A stretch of DNA of 64,000 nt from Branchiostoma floridae (GCF_000003815.2 NC_049992.1:17017379-17081378), one strand, 5' to 3'; shown: positions 9,896-22,719, counted from the stretch's first letter. Translations and numbers: made by a program. Notes: generated by a model not told the origin, from the sequence alone.

Positions 9896-12890
9896 TAGTG
9901 TGAGAGATGGGGAATGATAATGGTGACCTCCGTTGTTGGGTTAGCAAGGTGTCCCTGAAGAATTCCAGCACCCCTGTAGTTGTAGCCGTCCTAAATAAGC
10001 TAGAAGCTATCGTCGAGCAACATTTCAGGAAGTTCTCGAAAACCCATCTTTTTAACCTTCTTCTTGCTACCTAGCCTTCTAAGTAAGACAAAGTTGTTGC
10101 CAAAAGGCTAGCCCAGTAGGAAGGAGGTTAAAGGTACCATACAAGCCTTTACCACATACAGATCAAACTCTATGTTCGAAACTGAATCACTGCAAAGACA
10201 AATTGCTGCCAAGGCTTCGTGCCCATGTTAGGATAATCAGGCATTTCTTTGACTTCAATTTCTCTACGGACAGGGTGGAAGAAATGGGATGAAAGACCAC
10301 TTATCGACAGGAAGTCTATCTACGAAAATAAAGGAAATAACTTTTTTATAAAAAGAAAAACCCTTAGTGCCTTATAATGGCATTGTGTAGTGCGCACAGT
10401 GTAGCTCGTATTGGACATGACTCAAAATGCTCGTAAAATATAGAAGGCTGACTGCAGGGTAAGTCTCTGCATGTACTTTGGCTACACAATGGACACGTTT
10501 TGGTGTCGAGTATTAGGCTTAAGACTTGCAGGGGCTGGCTGAAGTAAAAGGGGACACCTTGCGTAGATTTCCCCATAAAGCAAACTGCATGGCATTTTTC
10601 ACCTGCAGTGCTGGCCACTCTCCGTTTTCTAAAAAGATGTCTATTTTGTAAGATAAGAAAGGCTACAATTGCCAGAGATGTGAATACCATTGATACTAAT
10701 GTACATTGTATTTAAGTCGTGTGATGATTGTGTGATATGTGTAAGTTGGAAGACTCTGAATGATCTGTTAATGAAGCAGAGGTTATATTTGCACAAAAGG
10801 TGAACTCTATTGTATATACTGCAGGAATATTTAAATTCTATGATTCCAACAGAAAGAAAAAGATATATAAGAAATAGAAAAAAAATGTAATATTATTTGT
10901 ATAGGTCTCTGCCATCTGGCTTATATGTTTGTGCAATGTCGTCAGGGATTTGTAAAGTCCAAAGTTAAATCTTCACTTCTTAGTCCACATTTTCACTTTA
11001 CAGAAGTCTTTAAATTTTCCTCTCAAAGATTATAAAGAAAATTTAAAAAATAAAGAAAAAAAAAGTTAACAGTCCGTTGTACTTGGTTGCCACCAAAAGA
11101 TACACTGTAGCTTTATTTAGCATTTGAAGCATAATCTTAAAGATTTTGACAAGTCTTTTTCCTGTACTTTTCTATCAAGTTATTTCAAGTTTGATTCCAA
11201 GGTTTTTTCCAAGTGCTCGTGTCAGTAACAAGCCATGTCCATGCGGTCTTTGTATTTTCAGTCGAGTTTAGCCACAGCATTTGAATTCTATGGATGACTG
11301 ATTCTTTCTTAATTTGAAAGGAAAGAAAGAAAAAGAAATCCCCTTGGTGATGTTCAACAAATCTTAAGAAAATAGTTTGAAAATATCTTGTTCGGTATCC
11401 TTGATTGTACTTTTGAACGTGACACTAGTGATCTTGTTTTTAATCCGCACTCTTTCATTAGATTTGGAGTCAGTAGAGGATGTCATCCATGAAATTTACT
11501 TGCTGTGGCCTTATGTAAAAAGAATAATGATAATGGGTTGAAGAGCAGATCAAAATGTTGATTTATATCATTGTTAGACTATTGACTAAGTGCGGAATAC
11601 AATGTTGGTCCACTTCAGTGAACACTGATATTTGGCGATGTCGATAATGATGATGTACCATTTTTTCCTGAATTGTTGAAAATTTTGTTAACTTCAAACG
11701 TGAGTGGCATGATTAGATGATGGATACACAGTGTCATCTCAATTGGTAGCATTGTGTTGTTACTTGCCCCTATGGTTTTTGAAGGGTACAGTGTTTCTCA
11801 GCAAGGCTGATATGTCTTTATATGGTGTTATACCTGTGAGGTGACGTACCTCGGACAAAACTAACATGTATTGTTTATGAAGGGAAATTGAAGAGAGATT
11901 TCTGATTATCAAATGAGTACTGTTCAGTCAAAAGGGAACACTTTACAAACATTTTTCTATTTTGTTTTTGGCCTAGTCAAATTTGGACTGCCAAATGTAG
12001 TGACGTTGCTCTGTAGAGCTTGGTAAAATAGAACGTTACTGTCACCTTTTTTGTTTTTATAAGGCAAATCCTGATGAATTAGGAAAACATTTACCATGAG
12101 CTCTGTCAATGTTGAATTTGGAAACACCTGAAGATTGAGAAGGAATCAAAGTCATACTTGAAATGTAAATTATGAAACAAAAGGTGCTGTAATGAAGAGC
12201 GGAAACATGCCCTTTTATTTGACATTGAAACTCTACATTCTGTTACAGGTCAAAATACAAAGCCTAAAATGAATTTTGATTTTTTTTTCAGTGTCTTTTC
12301 AGATTGAAGTGGCCAGTTTTAATTTTCAGTAAAATTCATCCTTTCTCAGTTATTTTTCAGTGGCCATTGAACAAGTACTAGTAAGCGAAGCTAGAAAATA
12401 GGATCCATAGATTAGATGGTATATTTTTGAAGAAATTTTGAGACTTTTCATCAGAAAGACGTATACTTTGCCATTCTTAACACAACCTAGTGTTCTGTAT
12501 GGTAAGGTTTCTGTAAACATGTGTAGCACTTTTGAAGGACGTTCCTATAATGGGAAATTTATGGACATATTCAAATGTTCAGACTTTTTTTGTACATATT
12601 CAAATAATGTTAAAGTCACAAGAGTATGTTGTACATATATTGTATACTAGAATATTGTCATGTGTAACTAGGACTCGAAAAGCCGACAGTATGAAATGAA
12701 TACTTGTAATAAGAATGAAGCATGTGCAGTTCAGCTACTGATCAACTTGTACGAACGATGATCTTACATTTTGATGTGGAAACGAAGATGTTATTAAGAG
12801 AGATTTGTATTTTTGGTATCAAGAATAGGAGTCCTATTGTTATGAAGGCTTGTACTGAAACCGTTACAAATAAAACGAGATATCTGTTAT
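9896..12890 (+). other. per: PER 3' UTR with polyadenylation signal
   Basis: After the stop the sequence is AT-rich with no credible gene. An AATAAA lies at 12869-12874, about where a 3 kb UTR would end; earlier AATAAA occurrences (for example 10327-10332) could give shorter forms. Several TGTACATA and TGTATATA words (near 12591 and 12631) resemble Pumilio-binding sites. The 108-codon antisense ORF at 10364-10690 has no recognisable domain and is not called. Confidence 0.6.
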
Positions 12891-13079
12891 AAGCAAATTG
12901 GTATGATGGCCTTTTTTTTTTACCTAGCCTTGTCTGGCGGTAAACTATCTACCCTATACTGTTAGTTAAAACTAGAGTTAGGTGACCTCATAGCTCCATG
13001 AATTATTTTGAGCTTTTGTAAATTTAATGCAATTGACTAACACATTAACATGATTTATGCATGGTGTTGTTCATCATTG

Positions 13080-14036
13080 ACTAAGGTACATATCTCACAA
13101 TTATGAAATTCTCATCATTAATCATTAAGCGGTTTTGCAATTTTAAAATGGATTATGCAAATAAGTTCTCATTACCATATTTGGTACCTGCTTATATTCC
13201 ACCTATCACAATTAACAAGTGTTACATTTATTGAAGTCCAGTTATTGCAAATAATGGAATAATACAATGTCCTCATTAATTATGCAAATTAAGTCTTCAT
13301 TTGCATAACATGCATATCATTATGAAGATCTTTGCCCAAGCTACCTGCATGCCTAAAATGATGCCAATCCGTCAATCCTTTCTGCAATATCCTCTTTGTA
13401 ATGTCTTGACAAAAACGCCCATGTAGTTACGAAATCAAATGTTAAATGGGGGCTGAAATTTGCCCCAATTTGTCATGACACTGAAAGCTATCTGCCACCT
13501 AAATGTCAAGACCATATCACGTCCGGGACAAGAGATATATAGAAAAAAAACTGATAGAATATTCTCATTAATTATGCAAATGTACTCATATTTTGCATAA
13601 TAAGTATGTCATTTTGTACAAGATTGTCTAAGGTACCTACATACCAAAAATCATGTAAATCCGTTGTTCCCTTCTTGAGTTATCGTCTTCAGAAGTTTTT
13701 GACAAAAAATGCACCTGCTATCCCAAAACTAGCCGCTAGGGAGCCCAAACTTATGTCACTTATTCCTGAGCACAAGAGCTATCTGGCACCCACAAATCGC
13801 GACCATAGCTTGTTCAGAACACGAGATAGCAAACCCGGAAGTTGCGCTGCAGTACCAAGGGAAGCCGCTAGGGGACCCAAAATCTAATCATTTCCAGCTT
13901 TTATCACACACTACCAACACACCAAGTATGAAACCAATTCACCCAGCCGTTCTTGAGTTATCTTGTTGATACACAGACAGACAGACACACAAACGCTACT
14001 GAAAATATAACATTCCATGACATTTCCTTGAGGTAA
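13080..14036 (+). mobile_element. Dispersed repeat, ATTAATTATGCAAAT / GCCGCTAGG family, copy 1 (degraded)
   Basis: Contains several ATTAATTATGCAAAT-like blocks, then CAATCCGT, two GCCGCTAGGG(A/G) blocks, GTTCAGAACACGAGATA, a CCGGAAGTTGCGCTGCAGTA stretch and a (CAGA)n tail, ending ACGCTACTGAAAATATAAC and CCTTGAGGTAA. The same order is seen in full at 30179-31087 and in part at 62846-63154. The ORF at 13606-13887 is inside it and is not a gene. Left end uncertain. Confidence 0.7.
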
Positions 14037-14680
14037 ATATATGGCCCTAACATACTATGATTGTGATAAAGTAGGGACGCAAGATCTATGACGAAAGACC
14101 TCTAAAGGAACAGCTGGCCAATGTGACCACTTTTTGATAGTCCCTTAGATAATCTTTCCAATCAAGAACCCCCTCTATAGTAACTAAGAAATACTATGAT
14201 AGAGCAGATTCTATTGGTCCCCTAGCTGGCTATCTTGGGCAGTATTGACTGTCCTTTCTTAAAGTCTGTATGAGGCAAGGTAGATACTGCCTTTCTGTGT
14301 TTATTGATGGACTTCGAATAAAAGAACGTGCTACATGATAAATTGAGTGAAAAGGGACTTATAACAATTAACGCTAGTTCACCTTTATTCGTGGGGTGAC
14401 CTTTATCCGTTGTCTATAAAACAGCATATTTAGGAGCATTAAGTCTGTGGACAGTGTTGTCAAATTTGCAATATTTTGAAAATGTTCCGATTTGAAACCA
14501 CCGTCCGTCGACTTCATACCCCTAAATACGCATTTTCTTACAAACAACGGATATAGGTTACCCTCGGATAAAGGTGAACAAGCGTTATCTGTAATCAATG
14601 ATATTTTGTCTTCAAATTGTCTAAATCCACCATTGTCTAGTAGAAAATAACAGGGACCCTCATATCTGCTTGTAGATTAG
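14037..14680. other. Intergenic, no gene seen
   Basis: No convincing exon or RNA gene. It contains an inverted pair: CACCTTTATTCGTGGGGTGACC near 14381 and GGTTACCCTCGGATAAAGGTG near 14557, suggesting a small foldback element of about 200 bp. Confidence 0.4.
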
Positions 14681-14681
14681 T

Positions 14682-14859
14682 TACTGTAAATGCAGAAATA
14701 TGTTCCCGGTGGTTTTATGTTTGGGGTTTTCGCGAGGCAGTCTTACTGCAAACTTAAAACCAACGCAAACATCTTTTCATTACAGTATGTGACTACAGTG
14801 CGAACACTCCACTTTCCCGCTAACACGAAATTAAACCCCCCACGAACTTAAATGCAATT
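14682..14859. mobile_element. MITE with TACTGTAAATGCA termini, copy 2 (degraded)
   Basis: Starts TACTGTAAATGCAGAAAT and ends CACGAACTTAAATGCA, matching the family at 3086 and 28189 in opposite orientation, with many substitutions and a shortened middle. Confidence 0.65.
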
Positions 14860-15339
14860 ATTGTTATCTAATATAATTTTAACAACAATTGAGAAACCAA
14901 ATCGCACATCAACCAAACCACAAACAAAATCACACATCAACTTTGTCCCTTTATATATGCTGCCAATCTGGTCACCCTTCAGCACAGGTCTGAGTAATGA
15001 GTGTACATAATGAATGTAATGATGAAATAGTGATGTAATCAGGTAATTAATTAATGTATTCTATCGTGATGCATGCAGATAATGAATAAGTAAGTGTGCA
15101 GGTTGTGATAGGTTGTGATGTCACTGGAAACAAGACAGGCCATTGGCCACCTTAAAATTCAACATAGCGGCGCCCATAGACGACAGCAAAAACAGAACAG
15201 GCTCCGCTACCGCGAACCTGTAATTGCAGTATGATTGAACCTTTCTAAAATTTGAAAAGGAGTAGGGGAGATTCATGTGACAAGACAGACTTGTCATACT
15301 GTCAGTCACGGAAGAACTTTTCAAGAACCGTGAATGTTC

Positions 15340-15535
15340 TCATCGCTAATCATTACTGGTATCCACTGGACGCAAAGCAGCATCACCAGATAGGTTGGCC
15401 TGCAGTTTGGCTAATTGTCGCTAGAGGCCTCTGCTGCATGGTCTTCTGTGAATGGATGGCGATCAGCACCAAGGTCGGGTGTGCAACAGTGTGTGAGAAT
15501 GAACAGGAAGTGATCGACGAACAGTAGGGAAAAGT
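15340..15535. repeat. Dispersed repeat, first of a pair with 15845-15985
   Basis: The block containing GGCTAATTGTCGCTAGAGGC, a CTGCATGGTCTTCTGTGAATG stretch and AGCACCAAGGT recurs 500 bp downstream with about 80% similarity. The 91-codon ORF at 15252-15527 lies in it and is probably not a gene. Confidence 0.5.
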
Positions 15536-15844
15536 TCCGTGACCTCATAACTTCTTCAAACCCTTATAAGTCACGTATTCGTAAGATTCCTCATTGGTCT
15601 TACGAATAATGATAACATTTGAGTAAACTTTATTATCAGTTACATAGTTATCTTCTACATCCAAAATATAGAAGTATTGGCTTAGCAATTGTCTATTATT
15701 TTTTAAGGCATTTTCTCTTTGCTAACGTTACTCAAATGAGGCCATGATTGTCATAATCTATGTAACGCTAAACGTTATGTTAGACATACTAGTTATACCG
15801 TACTCATATAGTGAAATATAACGTTAGTAACTAATGCTTGATGG

Positions 15845-15985
15845 CCTTGGAAAGCCAACCACTCAGCCAGCATCACATGGTTTGCTGCCCTGCATTTTGG
15901 CTAATTTTCGCTAGAGGTCTCTATTGCGTGGTCTTGTGTCATGGCTGGCGATTTAGCACTAACTCCGAGGTAGGCAAAGCCTAGT
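15845..15985. repeat. Dispersed repeat, second of the pair
   Basis: Direct-orientation copy of the 15340 block (GGCTAATTTTCGCTAGAGGT, then GGTCTTGTGTCATGGCTGGC). Class not recognised. Confidence 0.5.
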
Positions 15986-16079
15986 CATTTATCTAAGACC
16001 ATCACCACGTAAAGACAATTACAGCAAAGATCCAATGGTTTACATTTGAAAAATGACCAATAAAAATGACGTAAAATGG

Positions 16080-16712
16080 GGGTCCTTTGTTCTGGGAGAC
16101 CCACACCCCACCCACGTTAAAGAGCCCACCACGCCTTTAAAAAAAGAGTAGGGGCGTGCCCTGGTGTGCGATGGTACACACTGGGGGTGGTGGTGATTCA
16201 CTACAATCACCCAGACGGAGGCCTGGCGAACCTCCGTCTCGTGCCAGCCATACGGTGATTATGTAAAGAAGTAAGTGGGACCGGTGGCATAGAGAATGAT
16301 CACAGACAAGATCTGCCCGGCATGGCCGAGAAACGATCTTTATTCTTCGCTTTCACATCCTCTCTCTGTGTCTGTGTCCCCCCTCTCTGAACTGAACCCG
16401 ATCTCTCTGGTGTTCTTTCTTTTAATCTCTTAGCTGGGTGCTGACTAAACAAATCAAATTCTTCCCACATGTACTTGACAGGTCATTAATTAGCTGTGAT
16501 CTTCCCTTGGTTCTTCCTTATCTCATATACTCGTCAGCAAAATTACAAAATGTTTATCAGTTTCTGTTAATTTCTAAGAAACCTACCCAAGAATCATTCT
16601 AAACAAATGTTGTCGATATGGGCTCTATTACAATTACATCATTCATCCGGACTCTGGCAAGGATAGTGACGTATCTATCCCTAGTGGAGATCCGAATTAA
16701 ACAAACCAAACT
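16080..16712 (+). repeat. Dispersed repeat (5697 family) split by a solo LTR
   Basis: Left part 16080-16261 (GGGAGACCCACACCCC, GTTAAAGAGCCC, GTGCGATGGTACAC) and right part 16633-16712 (CATCCGGACTCTGG, then AGTGGAGATCC and an AACCAAACTAAACCAAAC tail) are collinear with 5697-6005 and are separated by the 16262-16632 insertion. Confidence 0.65.
16262..16632. mobile_element. Probable solo LTR with 4-bp target duplication
   Basis: 371 bp starting TGTAAAG and ending TATTACA (TG...CA ends), with the same four bases ATTA directly before (16258-16261) and after (16633-16636). It interrupts an otherwise continuous repeat, giving an empty-site comparison. No ORF. LTR class is inferred from the ends and duplication. 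Confidence 0.6.
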
Positions 16713-18200
16713 AAACCAAACATCCATCAACACACAGTGAGTTCCTTCTAAACCTGCTTTCTGGTTTCAACCAGACTTTAACGACGTCTTCTTAGAAGTC
16801 CTTAATGTAACATTTGGCACCGAAAATAATCTCCAGTACAAAACCTCAATGTGATTGATATGTACAGCACCTTGTTAGCATATTTGCATTATTGTTTCGT
16901 ATTTTTGGTGTTTTTGAACTGTGAAAAAGCTGCATATCGTCTGTTAAGTTTCTAAAACAATCTCAAACTAGACCCTCCTAAAACCAACATAACAACGTAC
17001 TGTGCACTGGTTTGTAAGGCCACATCTTTTAAACACGTTTGTATGGTGTAATGATGTTGTAACCTCCCTCCTTAAATATTGGTATGCAATTCTATAGTAT
17101 TGATCACACTTAGATGGTAGAATTGTAGGAAATCTGCTTTCTATATTGTCCTTATGTTACATACTAGACCTTTAACAACGACGTCAGTTCGTGAGAGCTA
17201 GTGAGGCCTTTACACGATTGACCCACTCGTTGCAGTATCAGAAAACCTCGGAGTATTTTCTGTTTATGTGATGGTAGTCCTACATTCCATTTTCAAGTCT
17301 ATGTCACTGAAGAAGAACACAAATATTTCATGCTTATACCCATCGGTTGGTCAATCAGGGTCTGGGTTAAAGTTACCCGTGTATATGAAACAGATGCTTA
17401 GGGGTGGCGCACATCTCCTTTCTGTAGCCCTTGGGCCACACATTTGTGCAAGCAAGCCACACGTCCGCTGGTAGTGATGTGTGTTTAACTCCCATACTCT
17501 TCCTCATTAGTGCTGAGTGCTAAGCAGAGAAAGCAGCACGTGCCTTTTTTTTCTAAACATGTACTTTGAAAAGTCTTTGGTATGACTGGGCCGGCATCAA
17601 AATCACGACCTACCGAATACAAGGTGAACACTCTATTCAAGCAGCCATTATACCCGCTAAGTCTGGGTAGTGACCTTAAAAGCGGCTAGGACTTTGAAAA
17701 CGACACACCGTTCAACCAGTGTAAGGACTTCGGGAAGTCAACGACGCCTGTGGACGAGGTAAGAACGTGGCCACGTCCATCGTACGATGACCACAAACAG
17801 AGGTCATTCTTTGGATAGTCGTGAATATGTTAGAAATTCATCAGTCTTTTCATCAAAGAGACGGTCTCAGATTCTTGTTAATAGTTGGTTCTATCACAGC
17901 GTACTTGAAAATCCTATGGCGCCCATTCCTACGATGAAAGACCCTCCAATAAAAGTGGGTGAGAGGTAAACGAAACCAAGTACTACGGGGCCAAAGGAAA
18001 GGAGATGATTAACTGTGGCGGTTGAGTCAGAGACGACGGAGGAGGAAGAATGTATAAACAGATAAAGGGCTCCCCACCAAAACTCCTTGCGATGACAGGC
18101 ATTCACAGAACGCCCACATGATTTCATTACATATCATTCCCACAGACACAGGTTTTCATTGCTGCCGTCAGCCATGGCAAACACCATGTACACTTTTTTC
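16713..18200. other. Intergenic; one weak antisense membrane-like ORF
   Basis: No strong gene. On the - strand 18127-17894 is an open stretch whose end (NHLLSFGPVVLGFVY, then FIGGSFIVGMGAIGF) is hydrophobic and Gly-rich like a membrane helix pair. With the - strand open segment 19046-18795, which ends at a good donor (AAAG|GTGAGT), it could be part of a small multi-exon membrane protein gene, but I find no family match and no clean acceptor. Confidence 0.25.
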
Positions 18201-18201
18201 A

Positions 18202-18693
18202 AACATGAGAGTGTCAAGAAGAACCCTCGAAGTGTCGTGCCAGCAATTCAAGGGGACACGGTTCGATCCTACACTCCTACCCCCATGTAAGACTCGTCAG
18301 CTAAACTTTCATAAAAACATATCAATCTTAGATCTCTCAATTACTGGCGACTAAAACTGTGGTTTTTAACATGTTAGTGTCAAGAAGAACCCTCGAAGTG
18401 TCGCGCCAGCATTATAGAGGGACGCAATTGCGATCCTACACCTACCCCCATGTAAGACTCGCTAGCTAAACTTTCATAGAAACAATTAAACATAATATGA
18501 TTGATATTATCAATCTTAGATTTCTCAATTACTGGCGGCAAAAACTGGAGGTTTTTAACATGAGAGTGTCAAGAAGAACCCACGAAGTGTCGCGCCAGTA
18601 ATTCATTATCAGTTGGACGCGGTCGCGATCCTACACCCCTACCCCCATGTAAGAGTCGCCAGCTTAACTTTCATACAAACATATCAATCTTTC
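18202..18693 (+). repeat. Three-copy tandem repeat (166, 189 and ~137 bp)
   Basis: Units start at 18202, 18368 and 18557 with AACATG(A/T)(G/T)AGTGTCAAGAAG and share CGAAGTGTCG(C/T)GCCAG, GCGATCCTACAC, TACCCCCATGTAAGA and a CTCAATTACTGGCG end. The third unit is cut short. No coding pattern. Confidence 0.85.
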
Positions 18694-19144
18694 GAGCGAC
18701 TAATAGCATGAAACGTGCAGGTTTGCGTAATGCAAATGCTAAATCCACCCTCTCACTAGCTAGTCCTTAGCTGAACAGCATTTCATCACTCACCTTTCCA
18801 TTCTGAAGGAGTCCGCCCTGGCGTTTCAGAGAAGCGACGGAAAAGAGAGAGACAAGAGTTCTGATGTGTAGGAAGAGGAGGAAGAGTGTACACGTGATGC
18901 GACAACACCCACAAAGATGTGCGGTCAGAACTAGTCTTCCGTACAGGCCCTGGTAGGGAAGCTGCTCGCAACCAGCACGAGGTGGTCGTGAGTACAAGGA
19001 GCTCGCGTGCCCACGGAGTGTCTTTACCTAAGTAGAGCACAGCCAACGCCGACTGATTACTGACTAAACATTGTTCATCTCCTTGATAAGCGAGCCTACC
19101 AAGAAACCACGCTACACCTACTACCGCAGGGGAGATGCTGCGTC

Positions 19145-20529
19145 TTAACCCTATTCAAACCGGGGGCCGGGGGGGGGGGGCTTTTGAGGCCTGAGCCAAC
19201 TTTGATGTCCTATAACGCCAGAACGGCTTACGCTAGAGCCACCAAATTTGATGACTTTTCCTAAAATATTGTTGGCAACAATGTTACAAAGTTTTGCATT
19301 TTTTTCGTGTTGCCGTTTGTTGTCAGGCAGTTTTGCCAAAAATCACTATTTTGGGTTCTAACAATGTATTTTTCACATTTATTTGCTATATTACTGCTAT
19401 TTTGTGACATAAATAAAATCTTACATTATTTAGCATATCTTTCATAATTATATAGGCATAAATTATGCTAATTTGATGACGTCATCAACCCAAAATCCAA
19501 GTTGGCGGACCGTATGGCCAGATCAAGAATAAATCCCTTTGAATTGGTAACAACCTGGTATTTTTTAATAAAAAAAAAATCTAAATGAATGAATTTAGTG
19601 TATTTCCAGTGCCCTTTGTGATTATTTGTTGCAAAAAAGTATTTTTAAAAATTCAAGGTGGTGGGTATAATATGGCGGAGCCCAACTCGTATCTTAGATG
19701 TGCATGACGTGATTTATGACGCCATTTTTACGTAATTGATGTTGCTATTTTTTTTTTATTGCAACAGATAAATACATAACATGATAGCGGCACACTCAAG
19801 CTCAACATGCTTATTTTCATGCCGTCATCAAAAACAAACTGAGAGCACAAAAGAACATTGAAACAAATACAGACAAGCAAAGCATATAACAAAAGTAATG
19901 TTGCATATAACAAAAGTAATGTTAAGTAACACCATATAACAAAATCATAGAACATAAGAAAATACATTTGAATGTAGGTGGATATTCGGACAGGTACTCC
20001 GGGCCAAGCTGGTAGGATAGAGATTCACTTATTCAAATCTTTTTGTTTCTTTTATGAATGATTGTACATGGTGTAGAAGTTTTGTGTTAATTGAGTTGGA
20101 TAGAAATGCAGACCCTCGAGTCATTAAATGGACTAGATCATGATCCGAGAGATCGTCCATGTTTATGGCAAATCCTACCAGCTTATGCAAATTGCTGAGG
20201 AGGGAGATACGGCATTGGGTGTAGATGTTGCTATTGGCAACGCAAGTCGTAATAAACATCATTATTCTGTTATCTGCGCTTGTTGTTACATTTTTGTAGA
20301 ATAACTTGAAGTTTTCTGATAATACCCTTTTTTCATGGGTCCGGCCAATATAATCGAATTGATGACGTTATAATTACGTCATCCTACGTCAACGTAACGT
20401 CAAACGTCAAAAACTTGTCAGATATTATGTCGACATCATGTCCTGAAAATTTGGTTGCCCTACGGCACGTCGTGTTAGAGTTATAGGACTTCGAAGTGGA
20501 CCAAAAAAGCCCGGTCTGAATAGGGTTAA
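19145..20529. mobile_element. TTAA-flanked, piggyBac-like non-autonomous element (CCCTATTC family)
   Basis: Starts TTAACCCTATTCAAACCGGG and ends CCCGGTCTGAATAGGGTTAA, so the inverted ends begin CCCTATTC and are bounded by TTAA on both sides, as in piggyBac-class insertion. 1385 bp; no transposase ORF (longest frames under 80 codons). It contains several TGACGTCA/ACGTCA-like words and a short direct repeat (CATATAACAAAAGTAATGTT) near 19890-19935. A second copy starts at 60995 and runs into an assembly gap. Confidence 0.75.
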
Positions 20530-21499
20530 ACGTTCCCCTATGCTATCTGTAAATCTGGAACAATCAGTGCTTCAGTATGAAGAGGACTTGAGAGGGTATA
20601 TACGGATGTGAAGAAGAGGTACAAAAGTATCAAAGGTTTTCTTTTACATTATGTAAGATGTCACTAATGCCCCTTACTAATATCACCCATCAATTGTATT
20701 TAGGATGCATTGTGCAAAACCGTACCATTTGAAGCAAATGACCAATTAACTGACCAGTAGTAAAGCAACTAATGAGAGTTATGTGATTGTAAATGGTGAG
20801 TTCTTTTCTTCTCTCGTAGTGTTGTTCTGACCAATCATGTACACATTATATAAATGGCCAATTACAAGCTCAAGACGGTACACGAAGACTGAGAAAGCTG
20901 CGTTTCTATTCACTGTCACAGCTTCTTCCATTTCTACATACGCGGGAAAAGTTTTTATCGTTTTATCAGTATGTGTTTGTGCAAACATTTTGAATGATTT
21001 TTTTGTTGTCTTTGAGCCATTTCGAAATCAGACTTTTTTTACTCTAAACTAAAAAAGCAATTAGGTATTAGCTATTAGGTATTAGGCTTAATGATGCCCA
21101 AAGACACCATTAGAAAAGGTTCACATCGTAATATGAAAAGCTATATAAAGATACCCTAGCTAGCTACAGTAGCTTGTGTGTCACACAAAAGGGCGACAAT
21201 ACAATAGATATTTCTGTATCAACCTTTGTACACAAGTTGATTATCAGCCCACGTAGACCAGATCTATGTAACGTTCCAAACATAGGTGACTGAGCGACAA
21301 CATCACACAACTAGAGCATAGCATGTTTAGGACAAAAGATACAAAACCAGAGGTTCTGCTGCAGTACCAAGATCGATCACACGGAGGAGAGTGACAAACA
21401 TGTCCTTGCTGTTCCTCTTCCCACATCAGTGCATGACCAAGACTAGCCTCTTCAGTCTATGAAATTAGTTTGCCAGTGTTACACCTTAGGGTACTGGTG
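20530..21499. other. Intergenic, no gene seen
   Basis: AT-rich, no exon recognised. Around 21330-21385 is a short fragment (ACAAAACCAGAGGTTCTGC, then TGCAGTACCAAG) related to the 13080/30179 repeat family. Confidence 0.4.
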
Positions 21500-21935
21500 C
21501 GGTGTAACACCTTTTTTTCCAGAAAAAACGAACCTGAAAAAAATCAGCAGTGACCGGTTGATGGACCGATTCATGAACAGATTATACCGGCAAGCGTTCG
21601 CGTGCTAGGCTAGGGGGTTAAAGGTCCAGGAAAGAACAAGAGCGAAGAAGAGGAGAGTTGATAGTCATCTTTACCAAGCTTCTACGGTCTAACATGGTCT
21701 AAAACAGAGGCAGTAAGGGTTCAAGATAGAGTTTTAAAACGCCAATGGACGTCGGAAACTCCATCAAACTGAATCATTTGTAGCAAAATGGACAATTGTT
21801 TTGAGTATTGCCCATCCATAAGTTTTCACAGATAACCAGGTCCAGGTTCAAGTCCGGACCTGGACCTGGACTTGATCCTCTGGACCTGAACCGTACCTGT
21901 ACCTGAATTTTCTGTACTGGTACCCACCCCTTAGC
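21500..21935 (+). repeat. Dispersed element with GGTCCAGG repeats, copy 1
   Basis: Ends in a block of repeated GGACCTGGACCT-like words followed by TTTTCTGTACTGGTACCCACCCC. The same element lies in opposite orientation at 42937-43342, sharing the order: CCAGAAAAA block, ATGGAC...ACTCCA, TTTGTAGC(A/G)AAATGGAC, TTGTTTTGAGTAT, then the GGTCC-rich end. Copy 2 shows TAGGG(A)TGGGTA inverted ends. A MITE by structure. Confidence 0.65.
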
Positions 21936-22686
21936 ACTAAGGATAGGTTATGCATATCATCTTTCTGTACAGCTGTTAACTGTTCATTTGTGCGTGTGTG
22001 TGTATGTAAACTGTTTATGAATGGACAGGAAGTGAATAACAAACAGTTCAGAATATGAATATTAGCCACTTCGAATTCGGGAACTTGAACACAGAAAAAG
22101 ATATAACGGTTACAGAAGAGAAACAAATACAATGGAGGGATCTGTTTTTATTATTTAATTGATAACGTTGCATTAAATGACAGAATATGAATATGATGAT
22201 GTAGGATTTAACCGTTTGTTCTGCATGAATGAGAATTGATAATGTGTAACGTTAACGTTATCTCCGTAGCAATGATTTTAAAACTACCGGACTTTGGGTA
22301 CCCACTCTTATTATAAAGTATCCCGGTGATCAAGTGACGTTTTATATTTTTAAGAATACAAAAAATATAACAAAGCGTTGATAATGCAGTCAATAACGTG
22401 TTACACTGATTCATTCAAAGACACAGTAGACTAGTATTTATTCAGAAATATACATAACTTCGGATATACAAGGCCTCGCAGTCACTGACCTTCAAGGTTG
22501 ACTTAATTGTGCCTGTCATCACAGAGGCTGCTTAATTGCACCATAATGGTACATTAGGAAAAAAGCAAGCTTTGCTTTGATCTGTGGCAAAACCGGGAGT
22601 GTGGTTAAATGGCGAATTTTGAGAGTATTTTTTCCCTGCCTGTTTTTGTTTGTTTGTTTGCCTTTTTGAATCTAGATATGTAAGAT

Positions 22687-22719
22687 CAAGGACGTTATAT
22701 GAAACATATAACGTCCTTG
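22687..22719. repeat. Perfect 15-bp palindrome with 3-bp loop
   Basis: Arms CAAGGACGTTATATG and CATATAACGTCCTTG around AAA. The hairpin is flanked by the direct repeat TAAGAT (22681-22686 and 22721-22726). It lies about 270 bp before the putative VAMP first exon end. Confidence 0.85.

Noticed and set aside
10364-10690. 108-codon antisense ORF in the PER 3' UTR
   Set aside because: No domain, composition like surrounding UTR; probably chance.
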